The position numbers were made by a program, and so were the translations under genes. Positions 50,001 to 59,704 of a stretch of DNA of 64,000 nucleotides are shown one piece after another. A model generated the notes under the pieces. The model was not told the origin of the DNA and searched no databases. It worked only from the letters and a program-made list of their open reading frames with translations. Position 1 is the first letter of the stretch, and each line of letters opens with the position of its first letter. This DNA is from Shewanella ulleungensis (GTDB lineage: Bacteria > Pseudomonadota > Gammaproteobacteria > Enterobacterales > Shewanellaceae): positions 186,001 through 250,000 of the forward strand of contig NZ_BMQW01000001.1 of assembly GCF_014648315.1 (NCBI RefSeq), given 5' to 3'.

Positions 50001-52307
50001 ATGTTAGAAAAACTGGTCAATGGATTCGAATCTCATTTATTCCGTAATCGGAAATGGGTCATTATTTCATTTATTTTTATTACCTTTTTCTTAGGTTATC
50101 AAGCCAGCCAATTAAAAATGGATGCGGCTTTTAGTAAAAATATTCCGCTTAATCACTCGTATATGCAGACCTACACCAAACACCAAAAAGATTTTGGTGG
50201 TGCTAATAGCATTATGGTTGCCGTTGAAGATACAAGTGGCAATATATTTAACCCGGTATTTTTTGATGCGCTAAAAAACGTGCATGATCAATTATTTTTT
50301 ATTCCGGGCGTAGAACGCTCACAAGTAAAATCACTTTTTTCACCCTCTACACGTTTTACCGAAGTGGTTGAAGATGGTTTTGCCGGTGGCCCTGTGATAC
50401 CCGCAGATTTTCGTAATGATGATTATAGTTTACAAATTGTTCGCGACAATATTGAAAAAGCAGGTATTGTCGGTCGCTTGATCGGCAATGACTATACTTC
50501 TGCAATGGTGTCAGCACAGTTGATGGAGTTTGACCCACAAACGGGTAAAGCCATTGATACTATTGCGTTTGCTAACCAATTAGAACAAGAACTGCGTGTC
50601 AAGTTTGAAAACGATAAGATAAAAATTCATATTATCGGATTTGCTAAAATGGCTGGGGATGTTGCAGAAGGCGCCAAAGGCGTACTGTTGTTTTTCCTAA
50701 TTGCCATCGTTATTACTGCTGTCATGGTTTATTTGTTCTCTAAATCAATCATGTTAACCATTTTGCCTTTAGTCTGTAGTTTAGTCGCAGTTTGTTGGCA
50801 ATTAGGCTTACTCACTGTGGTTGGATTTGGCTTAGATCCTATGTCGATTCTGGTACCATTTTTGGTATTTGCGATTGGTGTGAGTCACGGGGTACAGATG
50901 ATTAATGCTGTGCGACGCCGTGTCCTAGACGGTCAAACCACAAAGGCGGCTTCAGCGTCAGCATTTCGAAGCTTGTTGGTGCCAGGTGGTGTAGCACTTT
51001 TATCTGATACAGTTGGTTTTTTAACCTTGCTAGCAATTGATATCGGTATAATTCGTGAACTTGCTATTTCTGCCTCGTTAGGTGTGGCAGTGATTATTCT
51101 AACCAACCTTATTTTACTTCCATTGGTGATTTCGTATTTTGAATTACCTAATAAGCAAGAAAATCCAGAAAAACGCCAGAAGATTGAAAATATGTGGCGT
51201 TGGTTATCAAATTTTGCCACGCCGAAATATGCTGTCATTGTGTTGATTTCAACTGCGGTGTTATACGGTATTGGTTTTCAGCAATCATCTAAAATGAAAA
51301 TTGGAGATTTACAGGGTGGGGCGCCTGCACTTCATCAAGACTCTCGCTACAACTTAGATACATTCTTTATCACTGATCATTTTTCTATCACTACTGATGT
51401 AATGACAGTGATTGTAGAAGCAACACCAGAAGCCTGTACTTATCATTCTGTGTTGACTCAAATTGACCAATTTGAGTGGATGGTTGCAAATACACCTGGT
51501 GTTGAATCAACGGCAAGTTTGGCTTCTGTTGCCAAAAAGGTGAATGCTGGTTTTAACGAAGGCAATCCTCGCTGGGAAATATTACCACGTACTACCGCCA
51601 GTTTAGTACAAGCTGTTGGTCAAGTACCGACGACTTCTGGCTTATTAAACGGTAATTGTTCAGTGATGCCTGTGTATCTTTTCTTAAAAGATCACAAGGC
51701 TGAAACTATTGAAGTGGTGGTGAAGAAAGTAAAAGCCGTTGCTGCTGAACTTAATAGCGATACATTACAGTTTAAACTAGCTTCTGGTCCTGTTGGCGTA
51801 ATGGCTGCGACTAATGAGGCTGTGAGTGAAGCTCAGCTACCTATGATGATTTATGTCTATGGTGCTGTATTTGTATTGTGTTTAATCAGTTTTAAATCAC
51901 TCAAAGCTACAATTGCAGTCATTATACCTTTGTATGTTGTATCAACATTAGCGCAAGCATTAATGACATTACTTGATATTGGTCTTGCGGTAAGTACGTT
52001 ACCGGTTATTGCCCTTGGTGTAGGTATTGGTGTGGATTACGGTATTTATATCTTATCGACCATGTCTAATAAACTGAGCAATGGTATGCCAGTACAGCAA
52101 GCGTATTTTGAAGCCTTAGTCGAACGTGGTAGTGCGGTTATCTTTACTGGATTAACGTTAGCCATCGGTGTGAGTACTTGGTTCTTCTCAGACCTTAAAT
52201 TCCAAATGGACATGGGTATTTTGCTCACCTTTATGTTTTTAGTAAATATGTTAGGTGCAATTATTATTCTACCTGCACTGGCGGCTATGTTTTGGCGAAA
52301 AAAGTAA
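50001..52307 (+). CDS. MMPL/RND-superfamily transporter
   Basis: A 768-residue inner-membrane protein with the RND layout: one membrane segment near residues 17-37, a large periplasmic loop (about 40-220), a five-helix bundle (GVLLFFLIAIVITAVMVYLF onward), a second transmembrane start near 410, a second periplasmic loop, and a C-terminal bundle. VPFLVFAIGVSHGVQMINAVRR and VIALGVGIGVDYGIYILSTM are the paired transmembrane-4-type motifs with the proton-relay region. It is shorter than AcrB-type pumps and lacks an adjacent membrane fusion protein, fitting MmpL/HpnN-like lipid transporters. With the three preceding genes it would form an envelope transport system; the substrate is unknown. Confidence 0.85.
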   Translation: MLEKLVNGFESHLFRNRKWVIISFIFITFFLGYQASQLKMDAAFSKNIPLNHSYMQTYTKHQKDFGGANSIMVAVEDTSGNIFNPVFFDALKNVHDQLFFIPGVERSQVKSLFSPSTRFTEVVEDGFAGGPVIPADFRNDDYSLQIVRDNIEKAGIVGRLIGNDYTSAMVSAQLMEFDPQTGKAIDTIAFANQLEQELRVKFENDKIKIHIIGFAKMAGDVAEGAKGVLLFFLIAIVITAVMVYLFSKSIMLTILPLVCSLVAVCWQLGLLTVVGFGLDPMSILVPFLVFAIGVSHGVQMINAVRRRVLDGQTTKAASASAFRSLLVPGGVALLSDTVGFLTLLAIDIGIIRELAISASLGVAVIILTNLILLPLVISYFELPNKQENPEKRQKIENMWRWLSNFATPKYAVIVLISTAVLYGIGFQQSSKMKIGDLQGGAPALHQDSRYNLDTFFITDHFSITTDVMTVIVEATPEACTYHSVLTQIDQFEWMVANTPGVESTASLASVAKKVNAGFNEGNPRWEILPRTTASLVQAVGQVPTTSGLLNGNCSVMPVYLFLKDHKAETIEVVVKKVKAVAAELNSDTLQFKLASGPVGVMAATNEAVSEAQLPMMIYVYGAVFVLCLISFKSLKATIAVIIPLYVVSTLAQALMTLLDIGLAVSTLPVIALGVGIGVDYGIYILSTMSNKLSNGMPVQQAYFEALVERGSAVIFTGLTLAIGVSTWFFSDLKFQMDMGILLTFMFLVNMLGAIIILPALAAMFWRKK

Positions 52308-52634
52308 ATAAAACATGCGATTAAATAAAAAAGGGAGCTTAGCTCCCTTTTTTATTTTGCATAGTTACTCTATGCAAACGATTTAATTGTCATTTTAAAC
52401 GCTATTCTATGCTGACAACTGGATTTATAGAGGATGTACCACTAAAATTTTCCTCGATATAGCAGCAATTAAGTAATAAACTTTGCACCAGATCTCAGAC
52501 ATGAGTTTCTTTTGTAAAACGCAAAACAGTAGTTTACGTGATAAATACAAATGACTCGGACAGACCGAATCAACAAGCCGAAGCATCCATATAATGATAA
52601 GAGCGCTGCCATAGACGCTTAAGGAATCTGCAAC
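52308..52634. other. intergenic region before NAD-GDH gene
   Basis: Holds the cassette terminator (52327-52353), then a perfect TTTGCATAG-N5-CTATGCAAA inverted repeat at 52356-52378, then A+T-rich sequence with a small TCGG-ACAGA-CCGA repeat near 52557. The NAD-GDH promoter must be here; none was assigned with confidence. Confidence 0.45.
52327..52353 (+). terminator. terminator of DUF1302-RND cassette
   Basis: AAAAAAGGGAGCT-T-AGCTCCCTTTTTT, 20 bases past the RND gene stop. Confidence 0.85.
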
Positions 52635-55600
52635 ATGGCCTTGAAAGATGCAATGCCTTCTGTACTACTTGAAAATGTAGTCAATTTAATTCACACAAAA
52701 ATCCCTAATTCTCAAGCAAAACAAGTGGAGCAATTTGCTAATTGCCTCTACGCCCATATGTCAAAAGACGATCTCAATGCGCGTAATGACAGTGATTTAT
52801 ATGGTGCAGCTGTGAGTTTATGGAATGCCCTTAATAAAACATCAACAGATAAGACCCATATCCGAGTGTTTAATCCAAGCCAAGCAAAACATGGCTGGCA
52901 GTCAACCCATACCGTTATCGAAGTTATTCAATCTGATATGCCTTTCTTGGTTGACTCATTAACAATGGCGCTAAATCGCATGGGTATTACTGCTCATGTG
53001 ATGCTACATACGCCATTGGCCGTGATCCGCGAGCAAAACAATGTCACAGATGTGTCATTTTTAAACGACGCAGCCGAAGACAGTGGTAGTGTGGCGGTAT
53101 TTTTAATTGAGATAGATAAGCAAAACAGCGATGCCGACATTAAAATTATAGAAAAAGAAATACAGTCGGTACTTGCAGATGTTTCAGCGTCAGTGAATGA
53201 CTGGCAGTTAATGACAGATAAATTAACTGACACAATTAAACAATTACCTTCGCGCCCATTTCCTGGTGACAAGGCAGAGTTACAAGAGTCGATTGATTTT
53301 TTAAATTACTTAAACAATCATCATTTTACTTTGCTTGGCTATCGTTATTATGATTTAAAACGGGTAGAAGGCGATGTGGAGCTTGTGCCTGATCTAGACT
53401 CAAGCCTTGGTTTAATGAATCGCTCTAAAGCATCTCACAGTGAGCGAGGTCTTTTACTGTCAACCTTGTCTGACTCAGCGCGTAAAGAAGCCTTAGATGA
53501 AACCTTATTGGTATTGACTAAGAGTTCCGCCAAAAGCCGTGTACACAGACCTGCTTATGTTGACTACGTTGGCGTTAAGCGTTTTGATAAAAAGGGCAAC
53601 GTTATTGGTGAAGATCGCTTTATTGGTCTTTATGCATCTAACCTTTATAACCGCAGCCCTCGTGAGATCCCATTACTGGGTGAGAAAGTTCAACGTATCC
53701 TTGACAATTCAGGGTTAACACCGCGCTCACACGATTATAAAGCGCTAATGAACATTCTTGAGAACTTACCTCGTGACGAGCTAATCCAAGCTAAGGATCA
53801 TGAACTCTCTAATATGGCCCATGGCGTATTAGAAATGCAAGATCGAGATAAGCTTAAGTTATTTGTTCGCAAAGACGGTTTTGGTCGTTTCTTATCGTGC
53901 TTAGTTTATGTATCTAAAGACCGTTACAACACTAAGCTACGCCAAGACACGCAACGTATTTTGGCACAACACTTCAAAAGTAATGAAGATGTTGAGTTCA
54001 CCACGTATTTCTCTGAGTCTACTTTGGCTCGAACTCATTATATTATCAAAGTTGATAATAACGATATGGATGTTGATGTGGCCGCGATTGAAAGAAATCT
54101 TATCGAAGCAGCTCGCTCATGGGATGATAAATTACACACGGCATTAAATAATGCCCTTGGCGAGCAAGCAGGTACTGGATTAACTAAACGCTATTTAAAT
54201 GCGTTCCCGCCGAGCTATAAAGATGATGTTTTGCCAAGCTCTGCTGTAGTCGACATGCAACACTTAGAAGCATTAGATGACGACCATAAGTTAGGTATGT
54301 TGTTTTATCAGCCACAAGAGTCAGCGTTAAACGACAACAAAGTTCGCTTAAAATTATTCCATAAAGACGAGCCTATTCATTTATCTGACGTATTACCAAT
54401 GCTGGAAAACTTTGGTCTACGCGTTATTAATGAACGCCCTTATGAAGTGAAAACAAATGATGGTGCAACGTTCTGGATTTTGGACTTCTTGATGACAGTA
54501 CAAGGTGCTGCCACAGAGAATCTTGCCGACAGTCAAGATCGTTTCCAAACTGCGCTGTTACAAGTGTGGCAAAAGAAACTTGAAGATGATGGCTTTAACC
54601 GCATGGTGTTGTCTACTGGATTAAGTGGTCGTGAAGTATCAATTTTACGCGCTTACGCCAAGTACATGCGTCAAATCGATGCGACGTTTAGTCAGTCATA
54701 TATTGAAGAAACTTTCAGTCGTTATCCAAAGTTAGCTGATTTACTGGTGAAAATGTTTATCCGTAAATTTAATCCAAAGCTAAAAACGCGTACTTTGAGT
54801 AAGTTCCTAGAACAAATCAATATCCAGCTTGATGACGTATCTAGTCTAGATGATGACCGTATTATTCGCCGTTACTTAGATTTAATTAACGCCACATTAC
54901 GTACAAACTTCTATCAAACTGCTGCAAATGGTGTAGCGAAAGATTACATTTCATTTAAGTTTGCACCTGGCTTAATTCCTGAAATGCCTAAGCCATTGCC
55001 TAAGTTTGAAATCTTCGTTTATTCACCTCGTGTAGAAGGTGTCCATTTACGCGGCGGTAAAGTAGCTCGTGGTGGTTTACGTTGGTCAGATCGTCGTGAA
55101 GACTTCCGTACTGAAGTATTGGGCCTTGTGAAAGCACAACAAGTGAAAAATACCGTTATTGTGCCTGTAGGTGCAAAAGGTGGCTTTGTATGTAAGCAAT
55201 TGCCGACAGAAGGTGGCCGCGAGGCGATCTTTACTGAGGGGCAAGAGTGTTACCGTATCTTCATCCGTGCATTGTTAGATATTTCTGACAACATTATAAA
55301 TGGTGAGGTGGTTCCTCCTGTTGATGTCGTTCGCCACGATGAAGATGACGCGTATCTAGTTGTCGCAGCAGACAAAGGGACTGCAACCTTCTCTGATATT
55401 GCTAACGCCATTGCGATTGAATATAACTTCTGGCTCGGTGATGCGTTTGCATCAGGCGGCAGTAACGGTTATGACCATAAAAAGATGGGGATCACTGCCC
55501 GCGGTGCATGGGAATCTGTTAAACGTCATTTCCGTGAAATTGGCGTAGATTGTCAAACTACACCATTTACCTGTGTCGCTATTGGTGACATGGCTGGTGA

Positions 55601-57479
55601 TGTGTTTGGTAACGGTATGTTGCTGTCTGAGCAGACTCAATTGGTCGCTGCATTTAACCATATGCACATCTTTATTGACCCGACGCCAAAAATTGCAGAA
55701 AGCTATGCTGAACGTCAACGATTGTTCGCCTTACCCCGTTCAAGCTGGGAAGACTACAACGCGAAATTGATTTCTAAAGGCGGCGGAATATTCCTACGCT
55801 CGGCTAAGTCAATTAAATTGACCCCTGAAATCAAACAGATGTTAGACACTGACAAAGATAGCATGAACCCAACGGAACTGATGAAAGAACTACTGAAAAT
55901 GCCAGTAGATCTGATTTGGAACGGTGGTATCGGTACCTATGTTAAGTCGAGTAAAGAAACCAATGCAGAAGTTGGCGACCGAGCAAATGACGTATTACGA
56001 GTTAACGGTAAAGAAGTTCGCGCTAAAATCATTGGTGAAGGTGGTAACTTAGGTTGTACACAATTAGGCCGTATAGAATACTGTGCTAATGGTGGCCGCA
56101 TGAACACTGACTTCGTTGATAACGTTGGTGGCGTTGACTGCTCAGACAATGAAGTTAACATTAAGATTTTCTTAAATACCCTGGTTGCAGAAGGTGAATT
56201 AACGGTTAAACAACGTAACCGTTTACTGGAAGAAATGACTGACGAAGTCAGCGACATTGTTATTCAAGACTGTAAAGACCAAACTCGCACTATTTCAGTG
56301 ACTCAAGTGCATGGTGTATCACAACTTAAAGAGCAAATCCGTTTTATTCAGTACCTTGAAAAAGACGGTAAACTTGATCGTGCTCTTGAGTTTTTACCAA
56401 CCGATGATGATCTCGCTGAACGTTTAGCTAACGGTCGGGCATTAACGCGTCCTGAACTGTCTGTATTAGTGGCTTACGCTAAGATGGTGCTGAAAGAGCA
56501 ATTAGTGACGCCTGAAATCACTGAAGATGCATTTTTAAGTAAACTATTAGTGGCTTATTTCCCTAAGAAGTTACAAGCGAAATATGCTGACAGAATGACT
56601 GCTCATCCACTTCGCGGCGAAATCATTGCCACGTCGTTAGCCAATGAATTAGTTAACGATATGGGATTTAATTTTGTACAACGTATGCAAGATGAGACGG
56701 GTGCAACAGTTGCTGAAGCGGCTATTTGTTATACTATGGCTCGTGAAGTGTTTGGTCTTGATGAATTAACAACATCAATTACAGACTTAAATGGCGTTAT
56801 TCCTGCTCATGTACAAGGTGAAATGCTGCATCAGCTACGTCGTAATATGCGCCGTGCCTGTCGTTGGTTTATTCGTCATCGCAATCGTGCTCAGGATATT
56901 GTGCAAACAGTTGCCTTCTTTAAGCCTGTATTTGAACAACTTAAAGCCAACGTTGACCAATATATGATTGCTGCAGAAGTGAAAGCTATTTCTGCTGAAA
57001 TCACTGCGCTTACTAACCAGAATGTTCCTAAATCTGTCGCACAGGTTGTGGCAAAAATGAGCACGTTATTTTCTGCGTTAGACATTGCGCAAATAGCTCA
57101 ACTTGAGAATAAGACTCTTGAGTTAGTTTCTGAAACCTACTTTAAATTGGGTGCAAAAGTTGAACTACATTGGTTCTTAGAACAAATAAGCGCTCAACCT
57201 GTTGCAAACCACTGGCAAGCGCTTGCGCGAGCTGCATTTAGAGAAGAGCTAGATTGGCAACAACGTGCGTTAAGTTCTGCAGTATTACGTACCTGTACTG
57301 ATACCTGTGATGCTGATAGTGTAATTAATGAATGGATGACATTAAACAAGCCACTGCTTGAAAGATGGTATCACATGCTTTCAGACTTTAAGGTTTCACA
57401 AACACATGAATTTGCTAAGTTCTCAGTCGCCCTAAGAGAACTGAACTTACTGATTTTACATTGCGAAGGTCAGAAGTAG
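52635..57479 (+). CDS. gdhB: NAD-specific glutamate dehydrogenase, large (GDH-180) type
   Basis: A 1614-residue enzyme converting glutamate to 2-oxoglutarate and ammonia with NAD+, used mainly in amino acid catabolism. The length and layout are those of the 180-kDa class first described in Streptomyces and Pseudomonas: a long N-terminal regulatory part (1-700, with ACT-like segments), a catalytic core around 720-1230 and a C-terminal extension. The core shows GGKVARGGLRWSDRREDFRTEVLGLVKAQ, IVPVGAKGGFVCKQLP with the catalytic lysine region, VAIGDMAGDVFGNGMLLS and KIIGEGGNLGCTQLGR. The gene symbol follows Pseudomonas usage. AAGGA lies upstream of the ATG at good spacing. Confidence 0.95.
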   Translation: MALKDAMPSVLLENVVNLIHTKIPNSQAKQVEQFANCLYAHMSKDDLNARNDSDLYGAAVSLWNALNKTSTDKTHIRVFNPSQAKHGWQSTHTVIEVIQSDMPFLVDSLTMALNRMGITAHVMLHTPLAVIREQNNVTDVSFLNDAAEDSGSVAVFLIEIDKQNSDADIKIIEKEIQSVLADVSASVNDWQLMTDKLTDTIKQLPSRPFPGDKAELQESIDFLNYLNNHHFTLLGYRYYDLKRVEGDVELVPDLDSSLGLMNRSKASHSERGLLLSTLSDSARKEALDETLLVLTKSSAKSRVHRPAYVDYVGVKRFDKKGNVIGEDRFIGLYASNLYNRSPREIPLLGEKVQRILDNSGLTPRSHDYKALMNILENLPRDELIQAKDHELSNMAHGVLEMQDRDKLKLFVRKDGFGRFLSCLVYVSKDRYNTKLRQDTQRILAQHFKSNEDVEFTTYFSESTLARTHYIIKVDNNDMDVDVAAIERNLIEAARSWDDKLHTALNNALGEQAGTGLTKRYLNAFPPSYKDDVLPSSAVVDMQHLEALDDDHKLGMLFYQPQESALNDNKVRLKLFHKDEPIHLSDVLPMLENFGLRVINERPYEVKTNDGATFWILDFLMTVQGAATENLADSQDRFQTALLQVWQKKLEDDGFNRMVLSTGLSGREVSILRAYAKYMRQIDATFSQSYIEETFSRYPKLADLLVKMFIRKFNPKLKTRTLSKFLEQINIQLDDVSSLDDDRIIRRYLDLINATLRTNFYQTAANGVAKDYISFKFAPGLIPEMPKPLPKFEIFVYSPRVEGVHLRGGKVARGGLRWSDRREDFRTEVLGLVKAQQVKNTVIVPVGAKGGFVCKQLPTEGGREAIFTEGQECYRIFIRALLDISDNIINGEVVPPVDVVRHDEDDAYLVVAADKGTATFSDIANAIAIEYNFWLGDAFASGGSNGYDHKKMGITARGAWESVKRHFREIGVDCQTTPFTCVAIGDMAGDVFGNGMLLSEQTQLVAAFNHMHIFIDPTPKIAESYAERQRLFALPRSSWEDYNAKLISKGGGIFLRSAKSIKLTPEIKQMLDTDKDSMNPTELMKELLKMPVDLIWNGGIGTYVKSSKETNAEVGDRANDVLRVNGKEVRAKIIGEGGNLGCTQLGRIEYCANGGRMNTDFVDNVGGVDCSDNEVNIKIFLNTLVAEGELTVKQRNRLLEEMTDEVSDIVIQDCKDQTRTISVTQVHGVSQLKEQIRFIQYLEKDGKLDRALEFLPTDDDLAERLANGRALTRPELSVLVAYAKMVLKEQLVTPEITEDAFLSKLLVAYFPKKLQAKYADRMTAHPLRGEIIATSLANELVNDMGFNFVQRMQDETGATVAEAAICYTMAREVFGLDELTTSITDLNGVIPAHVQGEMLHQLRRNMRRACRWFIRHRNRAQDIVQTVAFFKPVFEQLKANVDQYMIAAEVKAISAEITALTNQNVPKSVAQVVAKMSTLFSALDIAQIAQLENKTLELVSETYFKLGAKVELHWFLEQISAQPVANHWQALARAAFREELDWQQRALSSAVLRTCTDTCDADSVINEWMTLNKPLLERWYHMLSDFKVSQTHEFAKFSVALRELNLLILHCEGQK

Positions 57480-57494
57480 TTTTATAATGTAAAC

Positions 57495-57523
57495 AAGCCC
57501 TGGCGATTGCCGGGGCTTTTTTT
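57495..57523 (+). terminator. NAD-GDH gene terminator
   Basis: AAGCCCTGGC-GATT-GCCGGGGCT followed by TTTTTT. It lies between the GDH stop and the pyrD ribosome binding site, leaving only about 17 bases before the pyrD start, so pyrD is either transcribed by read-through or from a promoter inside the GDH gene. Confidence 0.8.
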
Positions 57524-57539
57524 AGGTCTAGGAGAAACC

Positions 57540-58559
57540 ATGTTTTACAAAATCGCACAAAAAGTCATGTTTCAGATGGACCCAGAGTTAGCCCATAATG
57601 TGGCTATCGGCAGTTTGAGAATGACGGGAAATACACCGTTAAATTGTTTTTATCGCCAACAGGTTAAGTCTGCACCCGTTACCTGTATGGGGCTTACTTT
57701 TCCAAATCCGGTAGGGTTAGCCGCTGGAATGGATAAAGACGGTGAGTCTATGGATGCATTTCATGCGATGGGATTTGGTCACATTGAAGTGGGTACCGTT
57801 ACCCCACGCCCGCAGCCGGGTAATGACCTGCCACGATTATTTAGATTAAAGCCCGCTCAAGGTATTATTAACCGCATGGGCTTTAACAATAAAGGTGTTG
57901 ATAACTTAGTCCGTAATCTCATCGCAAAAAAATCTGATATTATGGTGGGAGTCAATATTGGTAAAAATAAAGACACGCCAGTAGAGCAGGGTAAAGATGA
58001 TTACCTTATTTGCATGGAAAAAGTATATCAATATGCTAGCTACATTGCCGTTAATATCTCTTCTCCCAATACTCCCGGTTTACGTGCGATGCAATATGGT
58101 GAGTTGTTAGATGATTTGCTCAGTTCAATTAAAGCTAAACAAACGCAATTAGCCGAAAAATACGGTAAATATGTACCTATCGCGTTAAAAATTGCACCCG
58201 ATTTAACGGCAGATGAAATTCAAGCGATTGCAGACTCATTAATAGCTAATCAATTTGACGGTGTTATCGCAACTAATACCACCTTAAGTCGTGATGCAGT
58301 GACAGGATTGTTACATTCTGAGGAGATGGGCGGTTTAAGCGGTAAACCTTTGACTGACTTATCTACTCAAGTGATCAAACAATTATCGATCTGTTTACAA
58401 GGTAAGATCCCGATCATTGGTGTTGGCGGGATCAATAGTGCCGCTGATGCGCTTGCCAAATTCGACGCAGGCTCAACCATGGTGCAGATATACTCTGGTT
58501 TTATTTACCAAGGCCCAAAATTAATCGATCAGATCGTTAACGCCTATTGTGTAAAATAG
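57540..58559 (+). CDS. pyrD: dihydroorotate dehydrogenase (quinone), class 2
   Basis: PyrD oxidises dihydroorotate to orotate at the inner membrane, passing electrons through FMN to quinone. The 339 residues include the N-terminal membrane-association helices ([19 protein letters not shown]), [14 protein letters not shown] near 56, the NRMGFNNKG block, [14 protein letters not shown] near 171 (with the catalytic serine of class 2 in this region), IATNTTLSR and [17 protein letters not shown] precedes the ATG at 57540; an 11-codon upstream extension runs through the terminator hairpin and is rejected. Confidence 0.97.
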   Translation: MFYKIAQKVMFQMDPELAHNVAIGSLRMTGNTPLNCFYRQQVKSAPVTCMGLTFPNPVGLAAGMDKDGESMDAFHAMGFGHIEVGTVTPRPQPGNDLPRLFRLKPAQGIINRMGFNNKGVDNLVRNLIAKKSDIMVGVNIGKNKDTPVEQGKDDYLICMEKVYQYASYIAVNISSPNTPGLRAMQYGELLDDLLSSIKAKQTQLAEKYGKYVPIALKIAPDLTADEIQAIADSLIANQFDGVIATNTTLSRDAVTGLLHSEEMGGLSGKPLTDLSTQVIKQLSICLQGKIPIIGVGGINSAADALAKFDAGSTMVQIYSGFIYQGPKLIDQIVNAYCVK

Positions 58560-58595
58560 CAGCTAAATGGCTAAGTTATTGATCAAAAATCATGC

Positions 58596-58625
58596 CGCGA
58601 TCGAATTGTAGATCGTTCGATCGCG
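58596..58625. repeat. perfect inverted repeat between pyrD and zapC
   Basis: CGCGATCGAA and TTCGATCGCG, separated by ten bases, form a strong stem 35 bases after pyrD. No T tract follows on the plus strand, so it is not a standard terminator. Confidence 0.75.
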
Positions 58626-58730
58626 CTAACACTATGATACATATGTTATATTTTATAATTAAATTTTGATATTGCGTGAAAATTCATCTATTATGCACTG
58701 GTGTTCATTTTAATTTAGGTGCAGACAGCC

Positions 58731-59264
58731 ATGTTATTAATGCCAAACAAGGACTGGCATTGGGAATACAATGAGACTTGCAAGCAGCTGAGTATTTCAT
58801 TGGGTTCCGAGATGGAGTTCTTAACCCCATATAAGTCAAAACTATTAATTCCAGACGCACTTAGTGCAGCTGAATTCAGCATTGAACACGCTAAATTTTA
58901 TATCAAGATGCTCGACATCCTTCCTAGAGTCCTTCACATATCAGATGCTGGTATTGTGCAAACAGCGTTAAATGCCACAGCCGCCCACTTTCTTTTACAA
59001 TCACAAATGCCAAAATCTTGGTTTTTTGATGTGAGTGATGAATGTGTTTATTGCGAAGTTGGTAAGTTATTTCAATTAAACTGTGGCTATTCAAAAGTTT
59101 TAGCTTTGGTGATTGATAATGGCTTGCAAGCTGCCACTGTGATGATTTTATCTCAGCATTGCCAGCTTTCAGAAAGTAAATCGTTAGTCCAATTTGACAT
59201 CATTAAAGTAATGCATAACCGCTTACATCCCTTACGTAAAGCAAGGCAAGTCGTCGCAGCTTAA
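58731..59264 (+). CDS. zapC: cell division protein ZapC
   Basis: ZapC (YcbW) bundles FtsZ filaments and stabilises the Z ring. The 177-residue cytosolic protein matches its E. coli homologue in the pattern DWHWEYNETCKQLSISLGSEMEFLTPYKSKLL, the A-x-F-L-x-x-QMPKSWFF block near residue 95, and the C-terminal IKVMHNRLHPL. The position directly after pyrD is the same as in E. coli. The GTG at 58719 is possible but overlaps the AGG of the ribosome binding site; ATG at 58731 is chosen, with ATG 58740 as another option. Confidence 0.9.
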   Translation: MLLMPNKDWHWEYNETCKQLSISLGSEMEFLTPYKSKLLIPDALSAAEFSIEHAKFYIKMLDILPRVLHISDAGIVQTALNATAAHFLLQSQMPKSWFFDVSDECVYCEVGKLFQLNCGYSKVLALVIDNGLQAATVMILSQHCQLSESKSLVQFDIIKVMHNRLHPLRKARQVVAA

Positions 59265-59704
59265 TAAATTGCTGCCAATACTGACTTTGCAGGTTTATTG
59301 AACGTTATTGATCTATATATTGTTATTCTCATCAGTTAATCAATAAGACTACAATTTTTTATTATACTATGACATGTAAACAATTAAATCTGTCAGTTTC
59401 TCGTTTTATTAACACGCATGGTTATCGATTCACATAAGACTCGATTTCACATGATTTAACTGTGTTTTCTCTATCACAATATCATCAACTAAGTTTGTGG
59501 AAATGCTTGTATATCTTGGTTACTTTACGTTATTTTACTTAAAGCGGTTAACACGATACATTTTCTTTTTTATTTCTATGTTAGCTTATTACAATGGTTT
59601 TAATTGGTGTTCATTCCATCGATTTTTAGTAGTGCACATTGTGAAAAAAATGGTATTAACTCAATACTACCAGTGACTAAACGTAAATAGGACAGTCATC
59701 TACT
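59265..59704. other. 440-base intergenic region, nothing recognised
   Basis: A+T-rich sequence between zapC and the GGDEF-EAL gene. I see no terminator, RNA gene or open frame with a ribosome binding site. An ACTTTACGT string at 59522-59530 matches one half of the LiuR-like palindrome, but the second half is absent. The promoter of the signalling gene should lie here. Confidence 0.4.

Noticed and set aside
59522..59530. second LiuR-like site (ACTTTACGT)
   Set aside because: Only one half-site; the inverted half is missing at the required distance.
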